64,000 nt of DNA from Anaerolineales bacterium (GCA_015075275.1 JABTUU010000002.1:186001-250000); one strand, 5' to 3'; counted from the first letter of the stretch, positions 17,580 to 25,815 are shown. Notes: generated by a model from the sequence alone, not told the origin. A program made the numbers and translations.

Positions 17580-18392
17580 CTATCGGTTAAAGTCTCTTCG
17601 CGTGAACAATGTAATCCCCGCCGCCGCAGAGACATTGAGCGATTCCACCCTCGGGTTGATCGGAATCCGCGCCTTCAAACTTGCGGCGTTTTCGATCTCA
17701 GGCGAGCATCCCTCTTTTTCACTGCCGAAGACGATGAGCAATCGTGCGTTGATGGACGCGATCTCATCCACTGTTTTTTCCGCATCCGCAGAAGTGACGA
17801 GCAACGATTGATTGTTTTGTTTGCAATACTCGATCAATTGGCTCGTCGTCGCTGTCATCACCGGCAAAGAAAACAGATAACCTCGGCTCGCACGGATCAA
17901 CCTGCGATCATAAATATCCAGCGGATCCATATTCAGCAGGATCATTCCGCCAACTCCTAACGCCAGCGAGGTGCGGATGATGTTGCCGATATTGCCTGAA
18001 ATGCTCACGTCTTCCAACACAACCACATCTTTGGCAATAGTTTGCAATTTCTCCAATCCAACAAATTTAGGCGTTTCGGCAATAGCAAAGATGCGCGAAA
18101 TTTTATCGTTTTCAAAGAGTTTCTTCGTCGTCCGTTTCGCCACCTCGTGGATGGTTGCGCCGGCGGTCAGTTTCCGTCTCAACGCATCGGAAATTTTGTC
18201 CTCGCCTGAAAAATAAACGGATTCAATCTCGATCCCTGCTTCGAGGGCTTGGAAGATATTCTCCTCATCGTCAATAATGATCTGGTTGAGTTCGCGGCGT
18301 CCCTCGCGCGTGAGCAGTTTGCGGATGGGTCCCGCAAGGGGATGATTGAGGGAATCAACGAGGAAGGGGTTGTTTGCGGAGGGTTCGTTCAT
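17580..18392 (-). CDS. TrmH/SpoU-family rRNA 2'-O-methyltransferase, thiostrepton-resistance (Tsr/TsnR) type
   Basis: 270 residues. An N-terminal L30e-like RNA-binding half leads to a SPOUT catalytic half with the three TrmH motifs: GNIGNIIRTSLALG, LLIVFGSEKEGCS and VESLNVSAAAGITL. It resembles the Streptomyces Tsr enzyme (methylates 23S rRNA A1067 and blocks thiopeptide binding) much more than ordinary TrmH/RlmB. Shared phrases, from memory, are DVVVL-(D/E), GNIG-IIRTSLALG, DRRL-RASRGY-FSLPV and the ESLNVS end. Whether it confers resistance or is a housekeeping methylase is not decidable here. A good promoter (18400-18428) sits immediately upstream and predicts a leaderless message. Confidence 0.85.
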   Translation of the reverse strand: MNEPSANNPFLVDSLNHPLAGPIRKLLTREGRRELNQIIIDDEENIFQALEAGIEIESVYFSGEDKISDALRRKLTAGATIHEVAKRTTKKLFENDKISRIFAIAETPKFVGLEKLQTIAKDVVVLEDVSISGNIGNIIRTSLALGVGGMILLNMDPLDIYDRRLIRASRGYLFSLPVMTATTSQLIEYCKQNNQSLLVTSADAEKTVDEIASINARLLIVFGSEKEGCSPEIENAASLKARIPINPRVESLNVSAAAGITLFTRRDFNR

Positions 18393-18399
18393 ATAACAT

Positions 18400-18428
18400 A
18401 TGATAATCGTGTCGAGAGTCGGGGTCAA
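18400..18428 (-). promoter_or_regulatory. Promoter of the Tsr-like gene, leaderless layout
   Basis: On the minus strand TTGACC (18428-18423), 17-nt spacer, TATCAT (18405-18400), then 7 nt to the ATG at 18392. The -35 box overlaps the last codons of the upstream kinase gene. No Shine-Dalgarno is present. Confidence 0.7.
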
Positions 18429-18883
18429 GAAAATTCGTCTTTGGTCGGCGGTTCAAATAATTTCATCCACGATTCCAAATCCTTCCTACAGACAAAGAAT
18501 GTTCCTGATGGCAAGTTGGCATTCCGCTCGGAGAGCCTTCGCCATAACTCATCAAGTCCCACCTCTAAAAAATGCAACTTTACCTTCGCTCCGAGCGCTT
18601 CTGCTTCTACCCGAAATCGGGACCGCTCTTCGCGTGACCAGAATCCATTCTCCAAGATCACATCAATTCCAAGCGCAAGAAGGCGTTTGGCAAAACTCCA
18701 TTGAATGGACTCCGCAATATCCCGTAATCTGTCCATTTCTTTTGTGTCGTTTGGGTCACGGAGAATCTCGGCAATCCACTCATCGGGGCAAAACCGCACC
18801 GCATTTTCCGAAATTTCGAGTTGTTTTGCAAGGGTAGTTTTCCCCGATCCTGGTAACCCACAAATCAAATGAAGAGTTGTCAT
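18425..18883 (-). CDS. Small P-loop kinase-like ATPase (AAA_33 / zeta-toxin-like)
   Basis: 152 residues. Walker A GLPGSGKTT at residues 9-17, then RFCPDEWIAEIL, DVILENGFWSREERSRFR (DV-I-EN as the nucleotide-kinase-like strand) and LDELWRRLSERN as a lid. This pattern fits small single-domain kinases related to polynucleotide kinase, chloramphenicol phosphotransferase and zeta toxins. The substrate is unknown. It precedes the Tsr-like methylase in the same direction, 32 nt from start codon to stop codon, so a functional link (small-molecule or antibiotic modification) is possible but only inferred. Confidence 0.8.
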   Translation of the reverse strand: MTTLHLICGLPGSGKTTLAKQLEISENAVRFCPDEWIAEILRDPNDTKEMDRLRDIAESIQWSFAKRLLALGIDVILENGFWSREERSRFRVEAEALGAKVKLHFLEVGLDELWRRLSERNANLPSGTFFVCRKDLESWMKLFEPPTKDEFS

Positions 18884-18943
18884 AAATCACAATGTTACCC
18901 GTGCAAAGATAACTTCCAGTTACAACAAAAATAAGCTTAATTC

Positions 18944-19282
18944 TTATAGTGGTGTCATCCGAATTCGGTTATCCTCGATAACAGAGAAATGTCCCGCCCA
19001 ATTATCGCGGCTAGCGAGCGCTTGCACAGCAACTTGAGCAACATATTGCGGAGATTTTGGAGTGATTCGGAATAAGATTACTCCGCTTTGTGATGGAAGT
19101 TTTGCGCGAAAGGCCAGTTCACCGAAATCCTTGTCAAACGTCACAACAATGCGATTTTCCTCTTGCGCGCGGAGGAGTATTCTATCGTCTGCCATTCCGC
19201 GTGAGTCTTCCCGAATCCACGAAACATCGTGCCCTGCTTCGACGGCTTCCAAGGGGAAGTTTTCGTTTGCCAACAGGCGCAT
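18944..19282 (-). CDS. DUF5615 PIN-like toxin candidate
   Basis: 112 residues. Begins MRLLANENFPLEAVE and has HDVSWIRED, DDRILLRAQEENRIVVTFDK and DFGELAFR. The conserved Asp residues (DD, TFDKDFG) are the PIN-like acidic site of the DUF5615/Mut7-C group. The start at 19282 is 2 nt after the stop of the DUF433 gene. The two families are a recurrent toxin-antitoxin-like pair, so this is probably the RNase-type effector. The longer frame to 19354 overlaps the partner gene and was not used. Confidence 0.85.
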   Translation of the reverse strand: MRLLANENFPLEAVEAGHDVSWIREDSRGMADDRILLRAQEENRIVVTFDKDFGELAFRAKLPSQSGVILFRITPKSPQYVAQVAVQALASRDNWAGHFSVIEDNRIRMTPL

Positions 19283-19284
19283 GG

Positions 19285-19524
19285 TCAAGCCTGTGATAGT
19301 TCGAGCGGATAGACCTTCTCGGCTTTGAGAATATTGGATGCATACATCAAGCAAGCGGCAATATCCTCATGCGTGATACCTGGGTAATTGCGTATGATTT
19401 CGCTTTCATCCCAGCCCTGCCCGAGCAGTTCGACGATAAATTCGACTGCGAGTCTGGTTCCTTTGATGACAGGCTTGCCAACCAGGATTTTTGGGTCAAC
19501 GATGATTTTTTGTTTCCAGTCCAT
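19285..19524 (-). CDS. DUF433 antitoxin candidate
   Basis: 79 residues with the characteristic DUF433 winged-helix pattern: DPKILVGKPVIKGTRLAVEF, LLGQGWDESEIIRNYPGIT and EDIAACLMYAS. DUF433 proteins are DNA-binding-like and usually sit upstream of a PIN or DUF5615 toxin, as here. AAGGAG lies 7 nt before the ATG. It probably neutralises the downstream protein and represses the pair, by analogy with other modules. Confidence 0.88.
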   Translation of the reverse strand: MDWKQKIIVDPKILVGKPVIKGTRLAVEFIVELLGQGWDESEIIRNYPGITHEDIAACLMYASNILKAEKVYPLELSQA

Positions 19525-19613
19525 AGTTCACTCCTTTTGTGAGGGCGACATCACTGATTTTAGCACGGATGAAACCGAGAAAAATACTCAGCGCAAACTC
19601 GGTTACGCCAAAG

Positions 19614-19619
19614 TAAAAT
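19614..19619 (+). promoter_or_regulatory. -10 element of the RluA-type gene
   Basis: TAAAAT ends 6 nt before the ATG at 19626; no Shine-Dalgarno and no convincing -35 are visible. Confidence 0.3.
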
Positions 19620-19625
19620 ACGCCT

Positions 19626-20267
19626 ATGCAGATTATACATGTGGATGAACACATCCTCGTCCTCAACAAGCCCGCAGGGATTCCCGTCCTGCCTGATGGG
19701 TGGGAGAAGGATTCGCCGTATTTGGTGAAGTTGTTAGAGGATGAATACGGAAAAATATTTGTCGTTCATCGGCTGGACAAGATCACCAGCGGGGTGATGG
19801 TCTTCGCGCGGGATGCGGAGAGTCACCGGGCGCTGAATATGCAGTTCGAAAATCACGAGGTGGAGAAAATCTATCACGCGATCGTCGAGGGGAATCCGAA
19901 ATGGGAGGAGAAGGTTGCGAGGCATCCATTGCGAGTCAATGTGGGGCATAAACATCGGACAGCCGTGGACGACAGGAACGGGAAGCCGTCGGAGACGCGA
20001 TTCAGGCTGATTAAACAGTATCAAACTGCGGCGTTGATTGAGGCGACGCCGAAGACCGGACGAACGCATCAGGTGCGCGTCCATGCGCGAGCATTAGGGC
20101 ATACGCTTGTGGGAGATATTCTATATGGCGCGGCAGAGTCAAAGGCCATCGCACGCCCAGCGCTGCATGCGCTAACATTAACGTTCGCTCATCCCGTTAT
20201 GCAGGAACGACTCACGTTTAAAGCGGAGTATCCTCCCGATTTTGCCTGCGCCTTGAAATTTTTGTAA
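19626..20267 (+). CDS. RluA-family pseudouridine synthase
   Basis: 213 residues. Carries the catalytic motif VHRLDKITSGVMVFAR, with the nucleophilic Asp in HRLD, preceded by LVLNKPAGIPVLPDG and followed by PKTGRTHQVRVHARALGHTL and GDILYG. There is no N-terminal S4 domain, so it belongs to the short branch related to RluA/TruC. The target uridine in rRNA or tRNA cannot be assigned. It is transcribed alone, with a probable leaderless start. Confidence 0.9.
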   Translation: MQIIHVDEHILVLNKPAGIPVLPDGWEKDSPYLVKLLEDEYGKIFVVHRLDKITSGVMVFARDAESHRALNMQFENHEVEKIYHAIVEGNPKWEEKVARHPLRVNVGHKHRTAVDDRNGKPSETRFRLIKQYQTAALIEATPKTGRTHQVRVHARALGHTLVGDILYGAAESKAIARPALHALTLTFAHPVMQERLTFKAEYPPDFACALKFL

Positions 20268-20268
20268 G

Positions 20269-20298
20269 TTGAACGCGCCCCGCCGATTGTGGTATCCT
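20269..20298 (+). promoter_or_regulatory. Promoter of the ParB/SerK-like gene, leaderless layout
   Basis: TTGAAC (20269-20274), 18-nt spacer, TATCCT (20293-20298) preceded by TGTGG, and 7 nt to the ATG at 20306. No Shine-Dalgarno. Confidence 0.6.
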
Positions 20299-20305
20299 TT
20301 GCCCG

Positions 20306-21154
20306 ATGATTTCACATCCTTCTTCCCCCATTAGTTTTCCACAACTCGACATTTTGCCCGTAGAAAGTTTAATTCTGCACGAAGAGCATGACCGGCAGCG
20401 CAGCGCGCCATTAATTGAGAAATTGCGCGGCGCAGGCGTTTTACGCAACCCGCCGATCGTCATGCCGCTGACCGACGGCTCGCAGCGCTACATGGTGTTG
20501 GACGGCGCAAACCGCGTCACATCATTGCGTGCGTTAGAATTTCCGCATCTCGTGGCGCAAATCGCGCAAGCGGACAATCCGAATGTCAATTTGCAAACGT
20601 GGAATCACGTCGTTTGGGGGATGAGCGCGCGCGCGTTCATGAGCAAACTTGGCAAGATCAAGGGACTGGAAGCCGTCAAGGTCAACTCGCGCCGGTCGCT
20701 GGACGCGCCAAAGTACGCGCCGGTTCAAATTCGTCTGCCGAACAGGGAGCTCTATCTGCTCATGGAAGAGCCGTCTGACCTGCCCAAACACATCGAGACC
20801 TTACACGCCGTCGTCAACGCTTATAAGACCTCCGCTTCGCTCGACCGCACAAGCCAGACGTTAATCGAGCCGTTCCGCCCGATCTATAAAGACCTGACCG
20901 CGCTGATCATCTTCCCGCGCTTCAAGATTCGCACGCTGCTAAAACTGACCTCGAACAATATCGTACTGCCGACGGGCATTACGCGCTTTACGGTATCGCC
21001 GCGCGCCTTGCATGTCAATTATCCCCTGCACGAATTATCCAGCGGAAAGCCGATTGACTATAAACGCGAATACCTTAAACGCTGGGTGGACGCGCGCGTA
21101 GAGCAGAAAGGCGTACGTTTATACGCCGAGGCGACTTATTTATTCGACGAGTAA
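20306..21154 (+). CDS. ParB/Srx-fold protein, SerK/SbnI-like
   Basis: 282 residues. The N-terminal third has the ParB N-domain/sulfiredoxin pattern: LPVESLILHEEHDRQR, LRGAGVLRNPPIVMPL and RYMVLDGANRVTSLRAL. The HEEHD segment and LDGANR loop recall the free-serine kinases SerK and SbnI, which share this fold, rather than chromosome-partitioning ParB; no helix-turn-helix of ParB type follows. The C-terminal two thirds (to FTVSPRALHVNYPLHELSSG and RVEQKGVRLYAEAT) also suit an SbnI-like protein. Serine kinase activity is a testable inference. The next gene is only 3 nt away. Confidence 0.65.
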   Translation: MISHPSSPISFPQLDILPVESLILHEEHDRQRSAPLIEKLRGAGVLRNPPIVMPLTDGSQRYMVLDGANRVTSLRALEFPHLVAQIAQADNPNVNLQTWNHVVWGMSARAFMSKLGKIKGLEAVKVNSRRSLDAPKYAPVQIRLPNRELYLLMEEPSDLPKHIETLHAVVNAYKTSASLDRTSQTLIEPFRPIYKDLTALIIFPRFKIRTLLKLTSNNIVLPTGITRFTVSPRALHVNYPLHELSSGKPIDYKREYLKRWVDARVEQKGVRLYAEATYLFDE

Positions 21155-21157
21155 CCG

Positions 21158-21526
21158 ATGACATTAGATTTCTTTTCTCCTGAAAACAGTATGCGCGCAA
21201 CGCCGGAAGAGACATCTATTCTCTCTATGGGCGCGAAACCTTATTCAGACGGGTATCGGCTGCGCGTCCACATCGAGATCACGCCGTTTCAAAAACAACC
21301 TTATGTTGAAATCTTGCTGATCAACGCCGAAGGAGAGGAAGTCGCGTCAACGAACATCATCGAGCCGATGGGCTGGAAGCTCGAATTCACTATGCATCTC
21401 CGTGAGGAAGAATTGAAAAATCCATACACACTGCAGGCGACGTTGTACTACCCTGACGGTCCCAGCAAAGAACCGCAGACATTTTCGTTCAACGTAGAGC
21501 CGCCTTCTGATGTGGAACAAGCCTAA
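21158..21526 (+). CDS. Hypothetical protein
   Basis: 122 residues, no signal peptide or membrane segment. Alternating hydrophobic strands (YRLRVHIEITPFQKQPYVEI, TLQATLYYPDGPSKEPQTF) suggest a small beta-sandwich. I do not recognise a family. It starts 3 nt after the ParB/SerK-like gene, so the two are co-translated and probably work together. Confidence 0.7.
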   Translation: MTLDFFSPENSMRATPEETSILSMGAKPYSDGYRLRVHIEITPFQKQPYVEILLINAEGEEVASTNIIEPMGWKLEFTMHLREEELKNPYTLQATLYYPDGPSKEPQTFSFNVEPPSDVEQA

Positions 21527-21558
21527 ACCCCAACGCCGTATCTAAAACGCTCCACGCT

Positions 21559-23397
21559 ATGTTAAAGTTTTTCTTCCGGCTGACGTTCTACTTCATTGTT
21601 CTATTGTCGCTCTCTGCGTGCGCTCGTCCAAGCGCGGAGGTTGAACGTCTAACGCCGTCATCCAGCGAGCCAAGCGAGCCGCCCATCGCCGTTACAGCCG
21701 CTTCGACGAACGACGGCGAAGTAATCTTGTTTTCGTATGAAGAGGACGGGTTCGCTCATCTCTTCGCCTACATTCCCGGGCAAATGCCCATTACGCGACT
21801 GACCGCCGGCGACTGGGACGACATCGCTCCTGCCGCCAGCCCGGACGGAAAATCCATCGCTTTCGCATCCAACCGCAATGGATTCTGGGACCTTTATCGA
21901 ATGGACTTTCCCGGCGGCGACGTAACCCAACTAACCCACTCGCCCGAATACGAAGGCGCGCCCAGTTGGTCGCCGGATGGAACCTTCCTCGCCTATGAAG
22001 CCTACCGCGACGACAATCTCGATATTTTGATTGGTCCCGCCGATAATCCTTTGCAAGACGCCATCTACTTAACTCATTCTCCCGCCTCCGATCACTCTCC
22101 TGCATGGGCGCCCGGCGGGCGGCAGATCGCATTTATCTCGGAAGGCGAGGTCATTCTCGCAGACTTAGACGAATCAGACGAGGAACGCTTCTCTAACATC
22201 AGCGTCACCGAAAGAGCGGCGGAATCGCATCCGGTCTGGTCGCCAGATGGGACAAAGCTTGCGTGGGCGTCTACAAGCCAAAGCGTGGGACGCAGCGGGA
22301 TTTACATTTGGGATGCGACGCGCATCGCGCCAGCGGTTTGGTTAGGCGACGGCGATTATCCCGCGTGGAATGCGACCGGCGAACAAATCATCACTACGTT
22401 TGATGCGCCGAATGAAACCTTCATCGTCACATATTCGTTGGACGGCAAATCGCTACAACCTTTCGTTCCATTTCCAGCCGCCCTGCGCGGATTGGTTTGG
22501 GCGACGCTAGACCTCTCAATTCCGTTGTCGGCGACGTTTCAAAAAGCCGCGCAAATAACCCCCGCTCCCTTGTGGACGATGATCGTCAACTCGACTTCAA
22601 ACGGATTGGCGGAGCGATACTCGCTCGCAAAATTGGAAAACATACAAGCGCCGTACCCGCAATTGCACGATCGCGCCGACGAAGCGTTCAACGCGTTGCG
22701 TCAACGCGTCATCGAACAAGCCGGCTGGGATGCCCTGGCGAGTTTAGAGAACGCCTTCGTACCGATCACAGCCCCGCTCGACCCGGGCTTCGAGGAAGAT
22801 TGGATGTACGCCGGGCGCGCATTCGCGCTCAACTCATTGATGACCAACGCCGGCTGGATGGTCGCCGCGCGCGAAGATTTCGGCGCGCAAACGTATTGGC
22901 GACTGTACATCCGCGCGCAATTACAAGACGGTTCGCTCGGCGAACCGCTGCGCGTTGTGCCATGGGATCTTTCAGCGCGTTACAACCTCGACCCGAAGAT
23001 TTACGAACAAGGCGGCTCCTATAGCGCAACGCCCGGCGGTTACTGGGTGGACATAACCGCGCTGGCACGCCAATACGGTTGGGAACGAGTTCCCGCGCTG
23101 CCTAACTGGCGCACCTTCTTTCGCGGGGCGCGCTTCACCGAATTTGCCTTCACCGAAGGGCTCGACTTTTATGCCGCGATGCTGCAACTCTATCCGCCGG
23201 ATATTTTGATCACGCCGACGCGCTTGCTGCCGCCCACGTTCACCGCTACGGTCACATACACTCCCACGCCGACCGCTACCAACACGCGCACGCCGCGCCC
23301 GACCGCAACCCCTTCGCTGACGCGCACGCCGACAAGTTCAGCCGTTCCGTCGGGTACGCCGATTCCCACAGATACGCCGCCGACGATCGTGCCATGA
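21559..23397 (+). CDS. TolB-like beta-propeller lipoprotein
   Basis: 612 residues. Signal peptide with lipobox LSLSAC, then PD40/WD40-like propeller blades recognisable by repeated APAASPDGKSIAFASNRNG, PSWSPDGTFLAYEAYR, PAWAPGGRQIAFISEG and PVWSPDGTKLAWAS. The region from about residue 320 to 540 (WTMIVNSTSNGLAERYSLAK through YPPDILITPTRLLPP) is a separate domain I cannot name. It ends in a Thr/Pro-rich low-complexity tail (TYTPTPTATNTRTPRPTATP), a style common in Anaerolineae lipoproteins. It is surface-exposed, probably a binding or envelope protein. Its stop codon overlaps an ATG belonging to a spurious N-terminal extension of the next gene. Confidence 0.85.
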   Translation: MLKFFFRLTFYFIVLLSLSACARPSAEVERLTPSSSEPSEPPIAVTAASTNDGEVILFSYEEDGFAHLFAYIPGQMPITRLTAGDWDDIAPAASPDGKSIAFASNRNGFWDLYRMDFPGGDVTQLTHSPEYEGAPSWSPDGTFLAYEAYRDDNLDILIGPADNPLQDAIYLTHSPASDHSPAWAPGGRQIAFISEGEVILADLDESDEERFSNISVTERAAESHPVWSPDGTKLAWASTSQSVGRSGIYIWDATRIAPAVWLGDGDYPAWNATGEQIITTFDAPNETFIVTYSLDGKSLQPFVPFPAALRGLVWATLDLSIPLSATFQKAAQITPAPLWTMIVNSTSNGLAERYSLAKLENIQAPYPQLHDRADEAFNALRQRVIEQAGWDALASLENAFVPITAPLDPGFEEDWMYAGRAFALNSLMTNAGWMVAAREDFGAQTYWRLYIRAQLQDGSLGEPLRVVPWDLSARYNLDPKIYEQGGSYSATPGGYWVDITALARQYGWERVPALPNWRTFFRGARFTEFAFTEGLDFYAAMLQLYPPDILITPTRLLPPTFTATVTYTPTPTATNTRTPRPTATPSLTRTPTSSAVPSGTPIPTDTPPTIVP

Positions 23398-23406
23398 AGA
23401 AAAGAA

Positions 23407-23510
23407 TATCATGTCGTTGCGAGGAAGCCCGAAGAACTGACGAAGCAACCTCCACCACGTTGATGGAGATTGCTTCGTCGGGCTGGCGCCCTCCTCGCAA
23501 CGACATGATA
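23407..23510. repeat. 104-bp MITE-like hairpin element, copy 1
   Basis: Perfect 18-bp terminal inverted repeats TATCATGTCGTTGCGAGG (23407-23424) and its complement (23493-23510), with inner inverted words GAAGCAACCTCCA / TGGAGATTGCTTC. It is related to the element at 60858-60984. The start codon of the peptidase gene lies in its right terminal repeat. Confidence 0.85.
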
Positions 23511-24578
23511 GTTTTTATCTTATTGATTTCACTCCTCGTCGCCTGCGCGCCTGCAACATCAAGCGAGTCAGGCCCAGCTCCAACCGCAGTGATCGGCGGG
23601 CAGACGAATCAACCTACGCCGCCAACCAAAGCGGCTCCGCGCCCAACCATCGAACCGTTTCGCTTCGTCCTGCCGACGCCGGGCGCCGAGCCAGTCTCCA
23701 ATTGGCGTCCGCCCTTGTATCCGCTTCCCTGGGCAGTTTCGCCGTACGATCATTTCTACTTCGCCCGCCCCATCGCCGCCGACAACGTCAACTGGCCCCT
23801 CGCAGAATATCGCTATGGGGGCGTGTACTTCGCGCCGAACATTGTGCATACCGGCGTAGATATTGACGCGGTGGAAGGCACGACCGTTCTCGCCGCCGGG
23901 GCGGGAACGGTCGTCTCCGCCGGCTGGGGATTGTTCAGCGGTTCCGACAATAACATTTCGGACCCTTATGGCATCGCCGTCGTTCTACGACATGATTTCG
24001 GCTACATGGGGAAAACGCTATACACTATTTACGCTCACATGAGCGAAGTAAAAGTTGTAAAGGGACAGCGTATGAAACTAGGCGATACGCTCGGTCTAGT
24101 CGGCTCAACCGGCGCAACGACAGGACCGCATTTACATTTCGAAGTGCGCTTGGGCGGCAACTCATTCTACGACACCTATAACCCCGAACTATGGATGGCG
24201 CCGCCCCAAGGTTGGGGCGTGCTGGCAGGACGCATCAGCGGAGAAAAAGGCGAATTGCTATACGAACATTCAGTGGAAACGCGGCCGCTTCCATCCGAAG
24301 TTCCCTTGCGGCGCGTTTACACATACGCCAAAGAAGCGGTTAACTCCGATCCGTACTATCAAGAGAATCTCGTATTAAGCGACCTGCCCGCTGGCATTTA
24401 CAAGGTCACCATGAAATATAACGATAAAACCGTTCAAACTTTTGTCGAAATCTTTCCGGGGCAAATCACATATTTCACGTTCACCGACAAGAACGGATTC
24501 CAAACCGTCCCGCCGCCTGCGCCGACGTTGAATTTTCTGCCTAGAACAGCGACGGCTACACTGACGCCCACGCCGTAA
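23505..24578 (+). CDS. M23-family (LytM) metallopeptidase lipoprotein
   Basis: 357 residues from the ATG at 23505. Signal peptide MIVFILLISLLVACAPATS with lipobox LLVAC. The LytM domain has HTGVDIDAVEG (first zinc His and Asp), TIYAHMSEVKVVKGQ, LGLVGSTGATTGPHLHFEVR (HxH). These enzymes cut peptidoglycan cross-links; here the protein would sit on the membrane's outer face. The C-terminal part (YKVTMKYNDKTVQTFVEIFP) is a beta domain, then a short Thr/Pro tail. The frame extends 37 codons upstream through a hairpin repeat, giving a non-signal N terminus; the true start is therefore inside the repeat's terminal arm. Confidence 0.85.
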   Translation: MIVFILLISLLVACAPATSSESGPAPTAVIGGQTNQPTPPTKAAPRPTIEPFRFVLPTPGAEPVSNWRPPLYPLPWAVSPYDHFYFARPIAADNVNWPLAEYRYGGVYFAPNIVHTGVDIDAVEGTTVLAAGAGTVVSAGWGLFSGSDNNISDPYGIAVVLRHDFGYMGKTLYTIYAHMSEVKVVKGQRMKLGDTLGLVGSTGATTGPHLHFEVRLGGNSFYDTYNPELWMAPPQGWGVLAGRISGEKGELLYEHSVETRPLPSEVPLRRVYTYAKEAVNSDPYYQENLVLSDLPAGIYKVTMKYNDKTVQTFVEIFPGQITYFTFTDKNGFQTVPPPAPTLNFLPRTATATLTPTP

Positions 24579-24593
24579 CTTGAAACTTATCCC

Positions 24594-24621
24594 TTGACGG
24601 ACAGAACATCTGTGCTATACT
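24594..24621 (+). promoter_or_regulatory. recA promoter with LexA (SOS) box
   Basis: TTGACG (24594-24599), 16-nt spacer, TATACT (24616-24621). Between them lies AGAACATCTGTGCT (24603-24616), an imperfect palindrome (AGnACA-TC-TGTnCT) that fits the Gram-positive/Chloroflexi-type LexA box GAACnnnnGTTC with one mismatch. LexA bound there would cover the spacer and -10. Confidence 0.75.
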
Positions 24622-24669
24622 CTCGGTTATACATAACCTCGACGTTTACGCTCATACCGGAGAATTCCT

Positions 24670-25773
24670 ATGCCCCCACGAAAATCAAAAGCCGCCGCTC
24701 AAGAACCGACGACGAATCGCAACGCCGACGGAGCCAAACAAGCCGTCCTCGATAAAGCCATCGGCGACATCCTCAAACGCTACGGCGACGGCTCCATCAT
24801 CCGCCTCGGCGAAGCACATTTCATGCAGACTGAAACCTTCCCGACCGGCTCGCTCTCGCTCGACATTGCGCTCGGCGTCGGCGGCATCCCGCGCGGACGC
24901 GTCATCGAAATCTACGGACCTGAATCCTCCGGCAAGACCACGATCTGCCAACACATCGTCGCCGAAGCGCAAAAGATGGGCGGCGTGGCGGCGTTCATTG
25001 ATATGGAACACGCGCTCGATCCCGTCTACGCCGCGCGCGTCGGCGTGGACATTGACAACCTCTACGTCTCGCAGCCCGATACCGGCGAACAAGCGCTCGA
25101 AACCGCCGAAACTCTCGTCCGCTCTGGCGCGGTGGACGTGGTCGTCATCGACTCGGTCGCCGCGCTCGTACCGCGCTCCGAAATCGAAGGCGATATGGGC
25201 GACGCTACGATGGGCGTGCAAGCCCGCCTCATGTCGCAGGCGCTTCGCAAGTTGAGCGGCGCGATCAATCAGACCAAGACCGCCGTCATCTTTACCAACC
25301 AGCTGCGTCAAAAGATCGGCGTAATGTTCGGCAACCCCGAAACCACCACCGGCGGTCAGGCGCTCAAGTTCTACGCCTCCGTACGCCTCGACGTGCGCCG
25401 CATCCAAGCCATCAAAGTCGGCGACGAGGTGATCGGCAACCGCACGCGCGTCAAAGTGGTCAAGAATAAAGTCGCTCCGCCGTTCCGCACCGCTGAGTTC
25501 GACATCATGTTCAACGAAGGCATCTCGAAGAGCGGCGACGTCCTCGATCTGGCGACCAAATTCGAGATCGTCCAGAAGCGCGGCGCGTTCTATTCTTATG
25601 GCGACCAGCGCATTGGGCAAGGACGCGAAAATGCAAAGGACTTCCTGCGCGCCAACCCCGACCTCATGGCTGAAATAGACGCGATCATCCGCCAAAAAGC
25701 TCTCAGCGGCGAAATCGCCCTGCCGCTTGAAATCGGCGGCGACGATGGCAGCGGGAGTTCGGACGAAGAATAA
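24670..25773 (+). CDS. recA: Recombinase RecA
   Basis: 367 residues. Walker [10 protein letters not shown] near residue 83, the [20 protein letters not shown] lead-in, [17 protein letters not shown] (L1), [21 protein letters not shown] (L2, NQLR) and the [18 protein letters not shown]-terminal domain motif. Loads on single-stranded DNA, pairs homologous strands and promotes LexA self-cleavage. The acidic tail ([12 protein letters not shown]) is typical. CGGAG lies 7 nt upstream of the ATG. It stands alone, between its SOS-type promoter and a strong terminator. Confidence 0.99.
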   Translation: MPPRKSKAAAQEPTTNRNADGAKQAVLDKAIGDILKRYGDGSIIRLGEAHFMQTETFPTGSLSLDIALGVGGIPRGRVIEIYGPESSGKTTICQHIVAEAQKMGGVAAFIDMEHALDPVYAARVGVDIDNLYVSQPDTGEQALETAETLVRSGAVDVVVIDSVAALVPRSEIEGDMGDATMGVQARLMSQALRKLSGAINQTKTAVIFTNQLRQKIGVMFGNPETTTGGQALKFYASVRLDVRRIQAIKVGDEVIGNRTRVKVVKNKVAPPFRTAEFDIMFNEGISKSGDVLDLATKFEIVQKRGAFYSYGDQRIGQGRENAKDFLRANPDLMAEIDAIIRQKALSGEIALPLEIGGDDGSGSSDEE

Positions 25774-25784
25774 ACCCTTCGCAG

Positions 25785-25815
25785 GGGCGGACTTATGTGT
25801 CCGCCCTTTTTTTTT
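25785..25815 (+). terminator. Intrinsic terminator of recA
   Basis: Stem GGGCGGAC (25785-25792) / GTCCGCCC (25799-25806), 6-nt loop, then nine Ts (25807-25815). Confidence 0.92.

Noticed and set aside
24685..25695. Long antisense ORF of 336 codons opposite recA
   Set aside because: A GC-frame shadow of recA; composition follows the third-codon bias of the real gene.
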